A stretch of 64,000 nt of DNA, from the NCBI GenBank assembly GCA_030867875.1, contig JAOWCC010000577.1, positions 155,922,344-155,986,343 on the forward strand. The letters are read 5' to 3'. Under the pieces are notes generated by a model. The model made no database searches, had not been told where the DNA came from, and saw nothing but the letters and a program-made list of their open reading frames with translations. Within the stretch, counting starts at the first letter, position 1, and every line of letters starts with the position of its first letter. A program made the position numbers and the translations under genes. Shown here piece after piece: positions 22,199-34,400 of the stretch. The DNA is from Actinernus sp. WN-2022. Lineage: Eukaryota; Cnidaria; Anthozoa; Actiniaria; Actinernidae.

Positions 22199-23264
22199 AG
22201 TGCAGGATTCCTGAGACTTTGCCGTCTAAAATTAGACACGATTTCGCTAAAAGTCTAACAAAAAAAGTGCAAAGTTACTCTCTGCTTGAAAATATGGGCC
22301 TCCCCATGAAATTTGAAAAAACAAATCGTGACAAAAATTTAAGAGAAACCTACTTCCCATCGAAGATTCTGTTTGTGAACAAGTTGAGTTTGTTATGGAA
22401 GGACGTCCCCCTATTACTAAACCAATCACAATGAATTTACCAGTCACGTGCTTGACGAGATGGCACGTGCACTGGCTTGCTGACACATGGCCATATCTTA
22501 CAGACATTCTTGTTTGAAAGACGAACTGCTCGCATTGTTCTGTGTTCTGTATACGTAAGTTAGTTTTCTAGACATGTGTTTGATGCGTCTTAGTTGTAAA
22601 TAATAACTCTTTATACTTATCGCTCAACTCATTTCCAATCTCGTTCCCAGAGCCCGCGTATCTTATATTATGGTCAGCGCCAAGATAGAATTTGATTGGC
22701 TTGTATGATCACAGGTAGCCCTAGTCCCACACCGCGGCAAAACGGTATGCTCCGCTGGCCAAAAGAACGAAGGCTCTGCTATCAAATACAAATTACAAAG
22801 GAGGATTACAAGCCCTTCCCAGCGTCCCTTGCGAATAACTTATGTAAATTATCGCTGCTAAAAAAAAAAAAGACAGTCAAAGCTGCGACGATTCCTAAGG
22901 ATCTTTTGTCCTAAATCCTACGAAATGGTAAGTTTAACAATGCTTAGCTTAAATTTATTCTTTGAACTTTGCATCCAAAGATTTACGAGACGTCAAATGG
23001 GATGTTTGGTAGCTTTCTCTGCCTTTTGTTTTGAACTCCAAGGCGTGACATGCGTAATCCGTCAGACAATGTCAACAATAACAATCACTTTTTGAGTAGA
23101 AAGCCCAAAGGTCAATAAGGTTTGAATTATTAATAAGTTAAATGAGTAGTCACGCAATTCCTAGAAATCAAAGGACTCCTAAGGACTCCATGTTTAACGA
23201 TACCACGGAGTGCGGAAAAAGGTCGTTATTTTGGGCGCCATAACATAAGTCTACTTAAGTCTAC
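22199..23264. other. SLC4 upstream region
   Basis: Directly upstream of the SLC4 start. It contains CCAAT (22423) and two E-box-like CACGTG sites within about 30 bp (near 22445 and 22464), plausible promoter elements of SLC4. Short open frames on the plus strand show no domain and are not called. Confidence 0.35.
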
Positions 23265-23790
23265 TTCTACTTTTCGCAACGCTGCGCGATCGGTTGCACC
23301 GTGTAACATCCCTCTTTGCAACTTGTGTTGCAATTTTGGCGAAACAACCAATCACAATAATTCTCATAGCTAAAGCCAACCCGGCGAAGAGGTAGACACA
23401 GAAAACAACTTATTTGGCGTCTCCGAAAAATGTAAATAGGAAGTTGACGGATGCAGAGAAGGTTGAGCTGTTGAGTGGGTTGAACAATCGTCCATGTTTT
23501 AACCACGGTGTTCTGTATCTCTTTTTATCGTTTTCTTCTTCATGCTCCAACTCTAAAACATTAATATACACATTTCCTACGGCGATCCGCGACCATGTTG
23601 CCATATGTTGTAATTTATTTGTTTTTAATTTATTGAGGAGTTTCTGCTGAAAATTGTAAATATCTGGCGGTGGGCTTAAATCGCATTGCAAGTTGCAAAG
23701 AACGTTGTGTACGTCTAACACCCCACAGCAACTTGCAATGATTTTCGATCGTCAACATTGCGATGCAAGTTTTATGCTTTGAACACGTTC
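23265..23790 (-). mobile_element. possible Harbinger (PIF) fragment
   Basis: An open frame at 23410-23721 on the minus strand contains EEENDKKRYRTPWLKHGRLF, like the R/K-rich ..WVRPWL.. segment near the N-terminus of HARBI1-type transposases. Flanks both carry CTTTGCAACTTG in opposite orientation about 400 bp apart, suggesting diverged inverted ends. No DDE catalytic domain is present. Confidence 0.3.
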
Positions 23791-24069
23791 ATAAAACTTT
23801 GACTGTCTTATATTTATAGCTTTTTTTACCCCAAAGCTGTTGAAATACGTATAAAATAAATTTAGATATTGCTTGTGGTTGTTAAGGCTATAATCAGTTC
23901 CAGTTCACCGTACATTCTGATTCTCTATTTCTTACTCTGATCACTACTGACCATATAAGAAAGTGACCCTATACATGTCTAATTTCACGTTTCCATGAAT
24001 TTGCAGAACATCATATATGTCATGGTGTACCATGACATGTATTGTGGCATGGTGTACCATGACATATTT

Positions 24070-24500
24070 AAGATGTGTTATTGAGATACAGCCGACTCAG
24101 TTCTGAACAGTGTTCCTTTCGCGTGTACAAACTTCGGCTTTAGGATTTAGGATGTGTTATTATACGGAGTTCTAATCGACATTCAGCACGACCTTCAGTA
24201 CGTACTATGTTATTTTAGTGAGACACAGCCGACTCAGTTCTGAACAGTGTCTCATCTGAAGCTATAGACTTCGGCTTTAGGATTTTGGATGTGTTATTAT
24301 ACGGCGTTCTAATCGACATTCAGTATCGGTTATTTAGTAAGACAGCCGACTCAGTTCTAAACTCAAAGGCAATGTCTGATCTGAAGCTTTCCCGCGTGTA
24401 CAGACTTCAGCTTTAGGCTGAAGTTCTAATCGCATCGCGAACAGAAAAGCTTCGGTCAGCCAGTATGGACTTAACGGTACATTGGATCGACTCAGTTCTG
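24070..24500. repeat. ~120-135-bp degenerate tandem repeat
   Basis: ACAGCCGACTCAGTTCT starts at 24088, 24225 and 24342, with a fourth partial at about 24478. Each copy continues with GTACA-ACTTCGGCTTTAGGA and a GTTCTAATCG box. No gene seen. Confidence 0.8.
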
Positions 24501-25703
24501 CCAGGGTTTGTAGCTTCAAGACTTAAGATATGAAATTAACTTTATGTTCGCCGTGTGATTACGAAAAGTTCACTCCAGTGCAAATGCTTTTAGGTATAAA
24601 ACTACATTTTCCTGAAGTGGGATGAATTCGACGAAAATATGAGAACAAATTATATCATGGGACAAGCTAGGTTTAAGGACTGAAACTACACGAGGTAAAC
24701 AGCACTTTTCGTGAAGTGATATTGTACACAACCACTGATTTAGCAGTGATTCGGTGATTTAGAGGTTCATTGTACCTTTGAGCCGGGTGGTTGAACAGGT
24801 TTTCCGGTGATACCTTTAACATTGTTAATCCTAACTGGAAACTGAAACACAGCCGTTTTTTTTCTTATTATATACGGTTCTCATCTTATCTCAGTTCTTA
24901 GCACGGTTCTCATCGATTCTAAATATTGGGCTCTTCTTCACCCCGTAAAGCAATGGTGGTGAAATAATACAGGAAACCTGTCACTTTGTACCATGAACAA
25001 GAAAAGACAAGGTTTCATGCCAAATCACGCTGAAAGTTCTTAGTGAGCTTTCTAATCATTCTTCATTAAAAATATTATTTTGAAACGTTTAAGATTTTTC
25101 GTTGAGGTGCAAATTCAACAATGGTTAAACATTACACGAAACCTGTCACATTGTACCATAAACCAGAAAGACAGTATTCACGAAGAACGGCAATATATAC
25201 CTTACAATGTGTTTTATGAATGGGATGAATTAAATTCGAGGAAAATACGAGAAAACGTTCGATCATGGGACAAGCGTGAAAAAGCGTGAAAAAGTCCTAT
25301 CATGGGACCGGGTTAGATAAAACTACACAAGATGAACTGTATTTTCAGTGAATCAAATGGGAAGAAATAAACGAAATTAGGAGAAAACGTCCGATTAGAT
25401 GAACAGCACTTTGCGTGAAATGGGATGAGTTGGACAAAAAAACGATAAAAATTCCTATCATGGACCAGGTTAGATGACTACACAATATGAACTGCACTTT
25501 GTGAGAAATGAGATGAATTCGAAGAAAATACGAGAAAACGTCCTATCCTGGGACAAGATTGGGTAAAAACTACACAAGATGAACAGCATTAGTTGTTTGA
25601 AATAGGATGAATCAGACGAAAATACGAGAGCAAATCATATCATAGGACAAGATTAGTGAAAACTACACAAGTTTTCGTGAAACTTGATTTCATCTACCAA
25701 GGT

Positions 25704-26014
25704 CTGGGGATGCAGGTTAACGCAGTGGTTAAACACTTGCCTCTCGCCGCTGCGTTCCCGGGTTCGATTCCCGGCTCGGGCACCGTATGTGAGTTAGGTT
25801 TGTTGTTGATTCCTTATCTCCATTCGAGGCTTTTTCTCCCGGTTCTCCGGTTTTCCTCCCTCCGTAAAAATCAACCGTGAGTCGAGTGTAGTGTGTCCAA
25901 AACAGTTAATGTAGTGGGAGTGTGTGAGGAGTAAAAGCAGGCCCCCACCAGCTTTAAGCTTTAATACTCAGCCTGCTATAACAAATAAATATTTATTTAT
26001 TTTATTTATTTCAG
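25704..26014 (+). mobile_element. tRNA-derived SINE in array unit 1
   Basis: Head GGGGATGCAGGTTAACGCAG with A box (AACGCAGTGG), B box (GGTTCGATTCC), then CGGTTCTCCGGTTTTCCTCC, a GGCCCCCACCAGC segment and a TTTATT-rich tail. The empty site can be read in unit 4 near 29,680 (CTACCAAGGTGTACCAACCC). Confidence 0.9.
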
Positions 26015-27174
26015 TACCAACCCGCTAATGGAGTGATTTAGAGGATCACTTGAGATAAGGGCACACACGAGGTTGGACAGGTTTTCCGGTGATACTTTAA
26101 AAAAACTGTTAATCCTAACTGGAAAATCATTGTTGGAAACAATTATAAGAATCTTTCGTATCATGAGTCGCTTCATTTCAAATTCCGTATAGACACAATA
26201 TGTTTTCTTATTTAAACTCGGCATAGCACGGTTCTCATCGATTTTAATAAAATACTAAATATTGTGCTCTTCAGGTATTTTTCACCGCGAAAAGCAGTGG
26301 TGGTGAAATAATACAGGAAACCTGTCACTTTGTACCATGAACTAGAAAAGACAGGGTTTCATGCCAAATCCCGCTAAAAGTTCTTAGTGAGCTTTCTAAT
26401 CATTCTTCATTAAAAATATTATTTTGAAACATTTAAGATTTTTCGTTGAGGTGCAAATTCAACAATGGTTAAACATTACACGAAACCTGTCACATTGTAC
26501 CATAAACCAGAAAGACAGTGTTCACGAAGAACGGCAAGATATACCTTACAATGTTTTTTATGAATGGGATGAATTCGAGGAAAATACGAGAAAACGTCCT
26601 ATCATGGGACAATATTAGGTCAGTTGAACAAGACTTTGCGTGAAATCGGGAATGAATTAGACGAAAATACGAGAAAACGTTCGATCATGGGACAAGCGTG
26701 ATTAGGATGGCAACACTTTAATTGCGTAAAATGGGACGAGATAGACGAAAAAACGATAAAAAGTCCTATCATTGGACCGGGTTAGATAAAACTACACAAG
26801 ATGAACTGTATTTTCAGTGAATCAAATGGGAAGAAATAAACGAAATTAGGAGAAAACGTCCGATTAGATGAACAGCACTTTGCGTGAAATGGGATGAGTT
26901 AGACAAAAAAACGATAAAAATTCCTATCATGGACCAGGTTAGATGACTACACTGACAATATGAACTGCACTTTGTGAGAAATGAGATGAATTCGAAGAAA
27001 ATACGAGAAAACGTCCTATCCTGGGACAAGATTGGGTAAAAACTACACAAGATGAACAACATTAGTTGTTTGAAATAGGATGAATCAGACGAAAATACGA
27101 GAGCAAATCATATCATAGGACAAGATTAGTGAAAACTACACAAGTTTTCGTGAAACTTGATTTCATCTACCAAG

Positions 27175-27478
27175 ATCTGGGGATGCAGGTTAACGCAGTG
27201 GTTAAACACTTGCCTCTCGCCGCTGCGTTCCCGGGTTCGATTCCCGGCTCGGGCACCGTATGTGAGTTAGGTTTGTTGTTGATTCCTTATCTCCATTCGA
27301 GGCTTTTTCTCCCGGTTCTCCGGTTTTCCTCCCTCCGTAAAAATCAACCGTGAGTCGAGTGTAGTGTGTCCAAAACAGTTAATGTAGTGGGAGTGTGTGA
27401 GGAGTAAAAGCAGGCCCCCACCAGCTTTAAGCTTTAATACTCAGCCTGCTATAACAAATAAATATTTATTTATTTCAG
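27175..27478 (+). mobile_element. tRNA-derived SINE in array unit 2 (duplicate of 25704 copy)
   Basis: Same insertion site and almost identical sequence to the unit-1 SINE, differing by a shorter ATTTATTTT tail and isolated bases. It was copied with its host unit rather than inserted anew. Confidence 0.9.
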
Positions 27479-29830
27479 TACCAACCCGCTAATGGAGTGA
27501 TTTAGAGGATCACTTGAGATAAGGGCACACACGAGGTTGGACAGGTTTTCCGGTGATACTTTAAAAAAACTGTTAATCCTAACTGGAAAATCATTGTTGG
27601 AAACAATTATAAGAATCTTTCGTATCATGAGTCGCTTCATTTCAAATTCCGTATTCATTTCAAACACAATATGTTTTCTTATTTAAACTCGGCATAGCAC
27701 GGTTCTCATCGATTTTAATAAAATACTAAATATTGTGCTCTTCAGGTATTTTTCACCGCGAAAAGCAGTGGTGGTGAAATAATACAGGAAACCTGTCACT
27801 TTGTACCATGAACTAGAAAAGACAGGGTTTCATGCCAAATCCCGCTAAAAGTTCTTAGTGAGCTTTCTAATCATTCTTCATTAAAAATATTATTTTGAAA
27901 CATTTAAGATTTTTCGTTGAGGTGCAAATTCAACAATGGTTAAACATTACACGAAACCTGTCACATTGTACCATAAACCAGAAATACAGTGTTCACGAAG
28001 AACGGCAAGATATACCTTACAATGTTTTTTATGAATGGGATGAATTCGAGGAAAATACGAGAAAACGTCCTATCATGGGACAATATTAGGTCAGTTGAAC
28101 AAGACTTTGCGTGAAATCGGGAATGAATTAGACGAAAATACGAGAAAACGTTCGATCATGGGACAAGCGTGATTAGGATGGCAACACTTTAATTGCGTAA
28201 AATGGGACGAGATAGACGAAAAAACGATAAAAAGTCCTATCATTGGACCGGGTTAGATAAAACTACACAAGATGAACTGCACTTTGAGTGAATCAAATGG
28301 GATGAAATAGACGAAATTAGGAGAAAACGTCCGATTAGATGAACAGCACTTTGCGTGAAATGGGATGAGTTAGACAAAAAAACGATAAAAATTCCTATCA
28401 TGGACAAGGTTAGATGACTACACTGACAAGATGAACTGCACTTTGTGTGAAATGAGATGAATTCGAAGAAAATACGAGAAAACGTCCTATCCTGGGACAA
28501 GATTGGGTAAAAACTACACAAGATGAACAGCATTAGTTGTTTGAAATAGGATGAATTAGACGAAAATACGAGAGCAAATCATATCATAGGACAAGATTAG
28601 TGAAAACTACACAAGGCACACAACTCTTCGTGAAATTTGATTTGACCCACAAAGGTCTACCAAGCCGCTATTATGTGGTGCCGGATTAATTAGAGGATCA
28701 CTTTTGAGATAAGGGCACACACGAGGTTGAACAGGTTTTCCGGTGATACTTTTAAAACTGTTAATCCGGCCTAGCTAACTGGAAAAGCATTGATGAAAAA
28801 ATATAAGTATCTTTTGTATCATGTATCACTTCATTTCAAATTCCGCGTAGACACAATTTTTTTCTTATTTAAACTGGGCATTGCACGGTTCTCATCGATT
28901 TTAATAAAATACTAAATATTGTGCTCTTCAGGTATTTTTCACCCCGAAAAGCAGTGGTGGTGAAATAATACAGGAAACCTGTCACTTTGTACCATCAACA
29001 AGAAAAGACAGAGTTTCATGGCAAATTCCGTTGAAAGTTCTTTACTTGGATGTCAAGTAAGCTTTCTAATCATTCTTCATTATTTTGAAACGTTTAAGAT
29101 TTTCGTTTAAGGTGCTAACTCAACAATGGTAAAACATTACACGAAACCTGTCACTTAATTTGTACCATGAACCAGAACAGACAGTGTTCACGAAGAACGG
29201 CAAGATTACCTTACATTTTTCGTGAATTGGGATGAATTCGAGGAAAATACGAGAAAACGTCCAATCATGGGACAATATTAGGTAAAACAACACAAGATAA
29301 ACAGCACTTTGCGTCATTGAAATGGGATGAAATAGACGAAAATACGAGAACGTCCTATCATGGGACAAGTTTAGGATGAACAGCACTTTGCGTGAAATGG
29401 GACGAGATAGAGGAAAAAACGATAAAAATTCCTATCATGGACCAGGTTAGATAAAAAGCACTTTGCGTGAAATTTGATGAATTCGAGGAAAATACAAGAA
29501 AACGTCCTATCATGGGACAAGACTCTGTAAAACTACACAATATGAACAACATTATAGTTGTTTGAAATGGGATAAATTAGACGAAAATACGAGAGCAAAT
29601 CATATCATAGGACAAGATTAGTGAAAACTACACAAAGAACACAGCACTTTTCGTGAAACTTGATTTCATCTACCAAGGTGTACCAACCCGCTAATGGGGC
29701 ACGTGATTTAGAGGATCACTTTTGAGATAAGGGCACACACGAGGTCGAACAGGTTTTCCGGTGATACTTTTAAAACTGTTAATGTTAGCTAAATGGAAAA
29801 TCATTGTTGGAAAAAAATTATAAGTATCTT

Positions 29831-30746
29831 TTGTATCATGAATGGCTTCATTTCGAATTCCCGTAAAAAGCTTGACAAAATAAAGTGCTCCCTTGCACTT
29901 GCCTATTTGTTTCTAAGTTTATTGGACAAATTACAAACCTCTTTAATACAAATAGGCTTGTCAAGAATGTCACATTTGCTAGCAGCCCAAATTTGAAAAT
30001 CTTTTACAATTTCCGTCTCATTACTGTTGCTGCTGTTGTTGTTGTTGTTAAGGACAAAAAAAACTGAGGAGTAGGGAGGGGAATTTGATTAAACGTTAAA
30101 ATTATAATTTCAACTCTCATTGAAACAAACATATACATCTCGAGATAAGGCTGCGGGCAGCCTCTGAGTCAGAGTTAGACAAAAGCAGAGTGGATCACGT
30201 ATCAGTATTGCTAATCACATCTACATTGGATAAACAGTACGTGTGGACTTTTATCATATTAAGCAAACATTTCTAGAGATGACCACGTGCCCGTTAAGCT
30301 CTATATAATATATGAGAAGGGAAAGGGGTTGATTTCCAAAATCGCGGAAGTGATTTTGATTGGTTCATATTTTATAATTTCGCAATGCATAATTATCATA
30401 AGTAACTCATCAGAAAAGATGGGAGCCGATTCACTTCCGTTTCTGATTTGGACTCGCGATGGTTGATCGTCGAGTTTCAAAGACCTTGAATTCGTAAGGA
30501 AAACATCTGGAAATGGTTGAAAGTGTCATGCAAAATATCCGCCGACTGGAAATATGTACATTTTATCGCTTAATGATTATTTGTTCACACTCACAGTGGT
30601 AAAGACTGTCGCTACTCTCTTCAAGGAACTGTTCTTTCCCGTAAAAGAGTATTTCTTCATATTTCTTCTACTTTTCTGATGTATGATTTACAAATGTAAC
30701 TGCTCTCCCTGTCTCGAACCGAATAGTCTCCTTCGCCGCCATTGTA
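29831..30746. other. spacer, nothing recognised
   Basis: Mixed sequence with a short GTT-repeat (about 30030-30045). The segment around 30,420-30,480 is GC-richer (TTCACTTCCG, GGACTCGCGATGG) and could be promoter-like, but no exon follows that I can support. Confidence 0.3.
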
Positions 30747-30803
30747 TCGTCACGGAACGCTTCTCCCCGGCCCCACTCGTTGGGAGAAAGCGTTGCGTGA
30801 CGA
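30747..30803. repeat. 57-bp CpG-rich hairpin
   Basis: Arms TCGTCACGGAACGCTTCTCC and GGGAGAAAGCGTTGCGTGAC (plus GA) pair around a 13-base loop GGCCCCACTCGTT. CpG content is much above the surroundings. Probably a short palindromic repeat. Confidence 0.75.
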
Positions 30804-30884
30804 CACAAATAACAGAAAATCGGAAACTGACAAAGATCACTGTTTAATTGCCTCAAATATTATAACGATTTGTTGCTTCTTCCG

Positions 30885-31110
30885 AGTAAGAGGCACTTGA
30901 GAAGCAAATGGATGCAGCTGAGTAGGGCCTTTATAATTTTGACATAATCTCAAATAATTTCTCCGAAGGCAAGCGCTTTGCTTTCTTACCCAACTAACTC
31001 TTTACATCCGCCAAGGCAGTTATTTACATTCCGAATTAAAATTTTAATTAATCCACTGTGACGTCACTGGACGGCATTCTCTGGGGATCGGAGGAGACGG
31101 CTGCCCAAAT
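30885..31110. repeat. dispersed repeat, inverted partner at 46190-46425
   Basis: GAGGCACTTGAGAAGCAAAT, then TTTTGACATAATCTCAAATA, and 130 bp on GGAGGAGACGGCTG occur in the same order and similar spacing in reverse complement at 46190-46425. The intervening sequence is diverged. An old interspersed element of unknown class. Confidence 0.75.
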
Positions 31111-31236
31111 ATGGTGAAAATATGCTTGGACATATTTGTTACCTGCACATGACAGAATCGAAAATGGTACATAAAAATAGAGTTTAGCGTCACAGAGTTT
31201 GTTTTGTTATCAGTATGTTGGTTGACCAATCTCTAC

Positions 31237-32118
31237 GGGTGAATATCCGACAGAAGCCGTCACTTTTATCACCCTGGGAGAGAAACGGTCAACTTCGCTT
31301 GAAATTGTATAGTATAGTAGCGAAGTTGTATACAATCATGTAGTAGAGGAATACTTTTACCGAATACAACCTCTGTTCTTACATACCGCGAATTACTGGA
31401 TCATTCATGTTAAAATGCCACAGGGATCCTGGTGTTTCATTGGCTGGTTGGCGACTGTTGACAGAATTAAGCTTTCATGAGGTGTAAAGTTCTCACTCCG
31501 ACCGGTACCGATTACTGCGCAATACCGGGATATGATTTTTGGGGATTTTCACGAAACTTTGACAAAATAAGAATTACTTATTAAGGAACAAGAAAAATCG
31601 CCACTCCGTAAATGTTTCAAAGTCCAACTTAAACTTATTATGTACAAGCAAAGTAAAAGATCAGCAAACTCACGTACACTTTTGAAGGCTGTATAGGGCA
31701 GTTGAATCAGTCATAATAACAGTAATAAGCGCAACATTTGAGTATATTTTTAACCGCGAAGGTATACGGTAACCTTACAGCCTATTTGGGAGAGTATTGG
31801 GTATTGAAAAGGCTTGACTTTGCCTATTAAAAGAATAGAAAGTAGAAGATACTATACAAAGTAACTGGATTACTCTCAAGTATACTCATCATCGGTGCAT
31901 GCAAATAACTGATCGAGTACTTAGTGATTAAATAGCGATGCAGCATGAGGAAAGTTATAAAGTTCTTTTAGGAACAGCAGAACTGAAGTTGTTAAAAAAC
32001 TGTGGCAATTTGAATCCACATAGATATTGAACGTCGACCGTCTCTCCCAGAGAACGTTTCTGGAAATTTTCAGTGATAAAAGGGTGATAAAAGTACAGTT
32101 TCTGCCGGATATTCACCA
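31237..32118. mobile_element. DNA element with long inverted ends (~880 bp)
   Basis: Left GGTGAATATCCGACAGAA and CACTTTTATCACCC, followed by GGGAGAGAAACGGTC, match the right end in inverse (GACCGTCTCTCCC, GGGTGATAAAAGTA, TTCTGCCGGATATTCACC). The right copy has about 25 extra bases between blocks. No transposase frame inside. Confidence 0.75.
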
Positions 32119-32349
32119 GTACCGAACAAGATGTTATACATGGATGCACGCTTCAGCATCGCAGCATCTCCGGTAACACCGAAAGAGTATCAGTACTTTG
32201 CGTGTAGCCAGCAGTGTAGTGGCGTGTTTAATGTTTGTAGTCAAACCGATCGTTCGGCTATATCTACAATTACAAAACGACAAATTCTGCGTCGTTGTCA
32301 ATCAAAATGAAGTAAGACCACTGAACCGAATATATCGGCAGCTATAGTT

Positions 32350-33320
32350 TAATACTGATTCGCATTTCCTGATTCGGCTGTTTCCTGCGATATATCTTTC
32401 AGTTCCATTGCTTAGTGTATTTATCTCGGTGATTTAACTGTTTCACGGTCGATTGACCTCACCAACTCAGATCAGTAGCGCAGCGAATCGCTTAAATCTT
32501 GTCGTACAAATGCTGCAAACTTAATTTTGTAACATTTTGTAATTTTGTAATATATGAATGATATACGTACATTGTATATCTGTCCCGCATTGGGCGATTG
32601 CACAAAAAAACCAAACCCCCCTATTGAGGAACCTTGGAATTCCAGGGGAGGGGGTAATTTTTTTAAAGTGGATTTCCAGGGGAAGGGTACCTTTCCTATT
32701 GAATTCCAGGGGCTTAAGGCATTTTTAATCAAAAAAGGGAGGGGGTTCATTCATGATGGCGATTCCATGGGGGAATGCCATAGTTTACAGGTTTTTCGGA
32801 AATTCCAGGGAAGGGGTAAGAAAAGGGCAACTCCGACGTTCCTCAATAGGGTTTTTTGTGCAATAGCCCATTTGATCGCCGTAGTCTGTCGAACATGTTA
32901 AATGTCTTTCGTCACGTTATCATTTACTTAATTACGTCAGTGTCTTCTTGGGTTACCCAGGTCAAATAAGTAAATGCTTGAAAAATCGAACAGACAACCG
33001 ATCAAAAATCATTCAGATTGTAGGTAACAATACATGTAGGGTTTCAAAATTACGTTAGCAGCATTTGTACGACAATATTTAAGCGATTCGCTGCGCTACT
33101 GATCTGAGTTGGTGAGGTCAATCGACCAGTTAAAGCACCGAGATAAATACACAATTAAGCAACTGATGGAACTCAGTGGAAGATATATCCCAGTTGTTAG
33201 ATAGCAATATGATGATATTTAGCCTTTACGTCGATTTTAGAGCACAAGTGAAGTTTCAGGGACCCCCCCCCCCCCCCGGGTTTAAATCAGTAAATGGCCG
33301 AATCAGGAAACAGCCGAAGG
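32350..33320. mobile_element. long-TIR element, host of a nested MITE
   Basis: The left segment 32395-32525 (TTTATCTCGGTG, GTCGATTGACCTCACC, CAGATCAGTAGCGCAGCG, TACAAATGCTGC) is repeated in reverse at 33057-33190 with few differences. Outer ends share CTGATTCGGC and GGCTGTTTCCTG in opposite orientation. A 15-C run at 33263-33277 lies in the right arm. The centre is occupied by another element (32592-32869). Confidence 0.82.
32592..32869. mobile_element. nested MITE with GGGC-ATTGCACAAAAAA ends
   Basis: 278 bp with inverted ends: GGGCGATTGCACAAAAAAAC ... CCCCTATTGAGGAAC on the left and the complement (GTTCCTCAATAGGG, TTTTTTGTGCAATAGCCC) on the right. The inside repeats ATTCCAGGG five times with spacing about 40-50 bp. 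Frames on both strands here are by-products of the palindrome. Confidence 0.82.
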
Positions 33321-33618
33321 GTAAAATCTGTTGAAAATTTAAGACCTCTCCTCCCCCATTTCAACGATGTTAAATCATGGTCCATTTCAGTTTGCCTACG
33401 CTCTCATCACTGAAATGGGGGGAGGGAGGATTTTTTTCCCTACTCAATTTGACCGAGAGTTGTTGCTTCACCCTGGTTGGCATCCCATAACAATTTATGA
33501 ATGGCCCAACATCAAATTTACCAGTGGCCCGAGTCATATTGTTGAAGTTTCCCGGCCAATTGCTGGGTTGCACGTGACGTCATCGCCGCTATGTCATTAT
33601 CATGAAACTACAATGAGG

Positions 33619-34400
33619 GGATCCCCTTACCAAACATTTTGATATGGGTAAGATATGGGTTGGTATGGGCCATATCTGGCCCATATCTGGGAATGATATG
33701 GGATGGTTGGAAGATGATATGGAAATGATATGGGCTCTGATTTTGCAACATTTCTACGTATGGGAATGGTATGGGATGGCAATTGCATGTCTATCATGAT
33801 ATGGAAAAAGTATGGGAACAAGATACCCATACATTTCCCATAGAAGCAGGATACATTATTGGTGCTTCTTCATATGGATTTGATATGGAATTGCTTTTGG
33901 TGTGTTCACACTTACAATCCCATATCATTTCCATATCATACAAATTCAAGATATCATGAATATCATAATATTATGGTACATGCAGGCTGCCATATAAAAC
34001 CCATATCTGGAGTAATTGGGCCATATCAAACCCATATATGGAAATGATATGGGATTATTGGATAATGATCTGGAACTGATATGGAAGAACTATGGGAAGT
34101 AAGATACTCAATTTATAGATCTCGACTTTCCATATGGATTTGATATGGAATTGCTTATGGTGTGTTCACACTTACAATCCCATATCATTTCCATATCATA
34201 CAACTTCAAGATATCATGAATATCATATGGTACATGCAGGCTGCCATATAAAACCCATATCTGGAGTATGGGCCATATCAAACCCATATATGGAAATGAT
34301 ATGGGATTATTGGATAATGATATGGAACTGATATGGAAGAACTATGGGAAGCAAGATACTCAATTTATATATATCGACTTTACATAGAGACAGCTATAGG
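33619..34400. repeat. CATATC-rich repeat block 1
   Basis: Opens with CCTTACCAAACATTTTGATA and is built from GATATGG / CCATATC words. A ~255-bp unit (TTCATATGGATTTGATATGG ... ) occurs twice, at about 33870 and 34125. Related blocks are at 38828-38885 and 40769-41410; the latter ends with ATAATGTTTGGTAAGGG, the inverse of this start. Confidence 0.85.

Larger units (their letters stand above)
24791..29830. repeat. higher-order repeat array, five units
   Basis: The block AACAGGTTTTCCGGTGATAC recurs at about 24795, 26079, 27541, 28731 and 29750, giving units of about 1.28, 1.46, 1.19 and 1.02 kb. Each unit contains conserved segments in the same order plus several degenerate ~85-95-bp sub-repeats built on GACGAAAATACGAGAAAACG and TCCTATCATGGGAC. 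Units 1 and 2 carry the same SINE. Units 2 and 3 are nearly identical over about 1.2 kb. Frames such as 25080-25289, 26424-26618 and 27895-28089 are copies of one repeat segment, not genes. Confidence 0.92.

Noticed and set aside
25704..25790. tRNA gene
   Set aside because: A and B boxes are present, but the cloverleaf stems do not close and the sequence continues into a SINE body.
25080..28089. three similar open frames (start MKRLRFFVEVQIQQW / MKHLRFFVEVQIQQW)
   Set aside because: They are the same segment of the higher-order repeat in successive units, with conserved bases rather than conserved protein.
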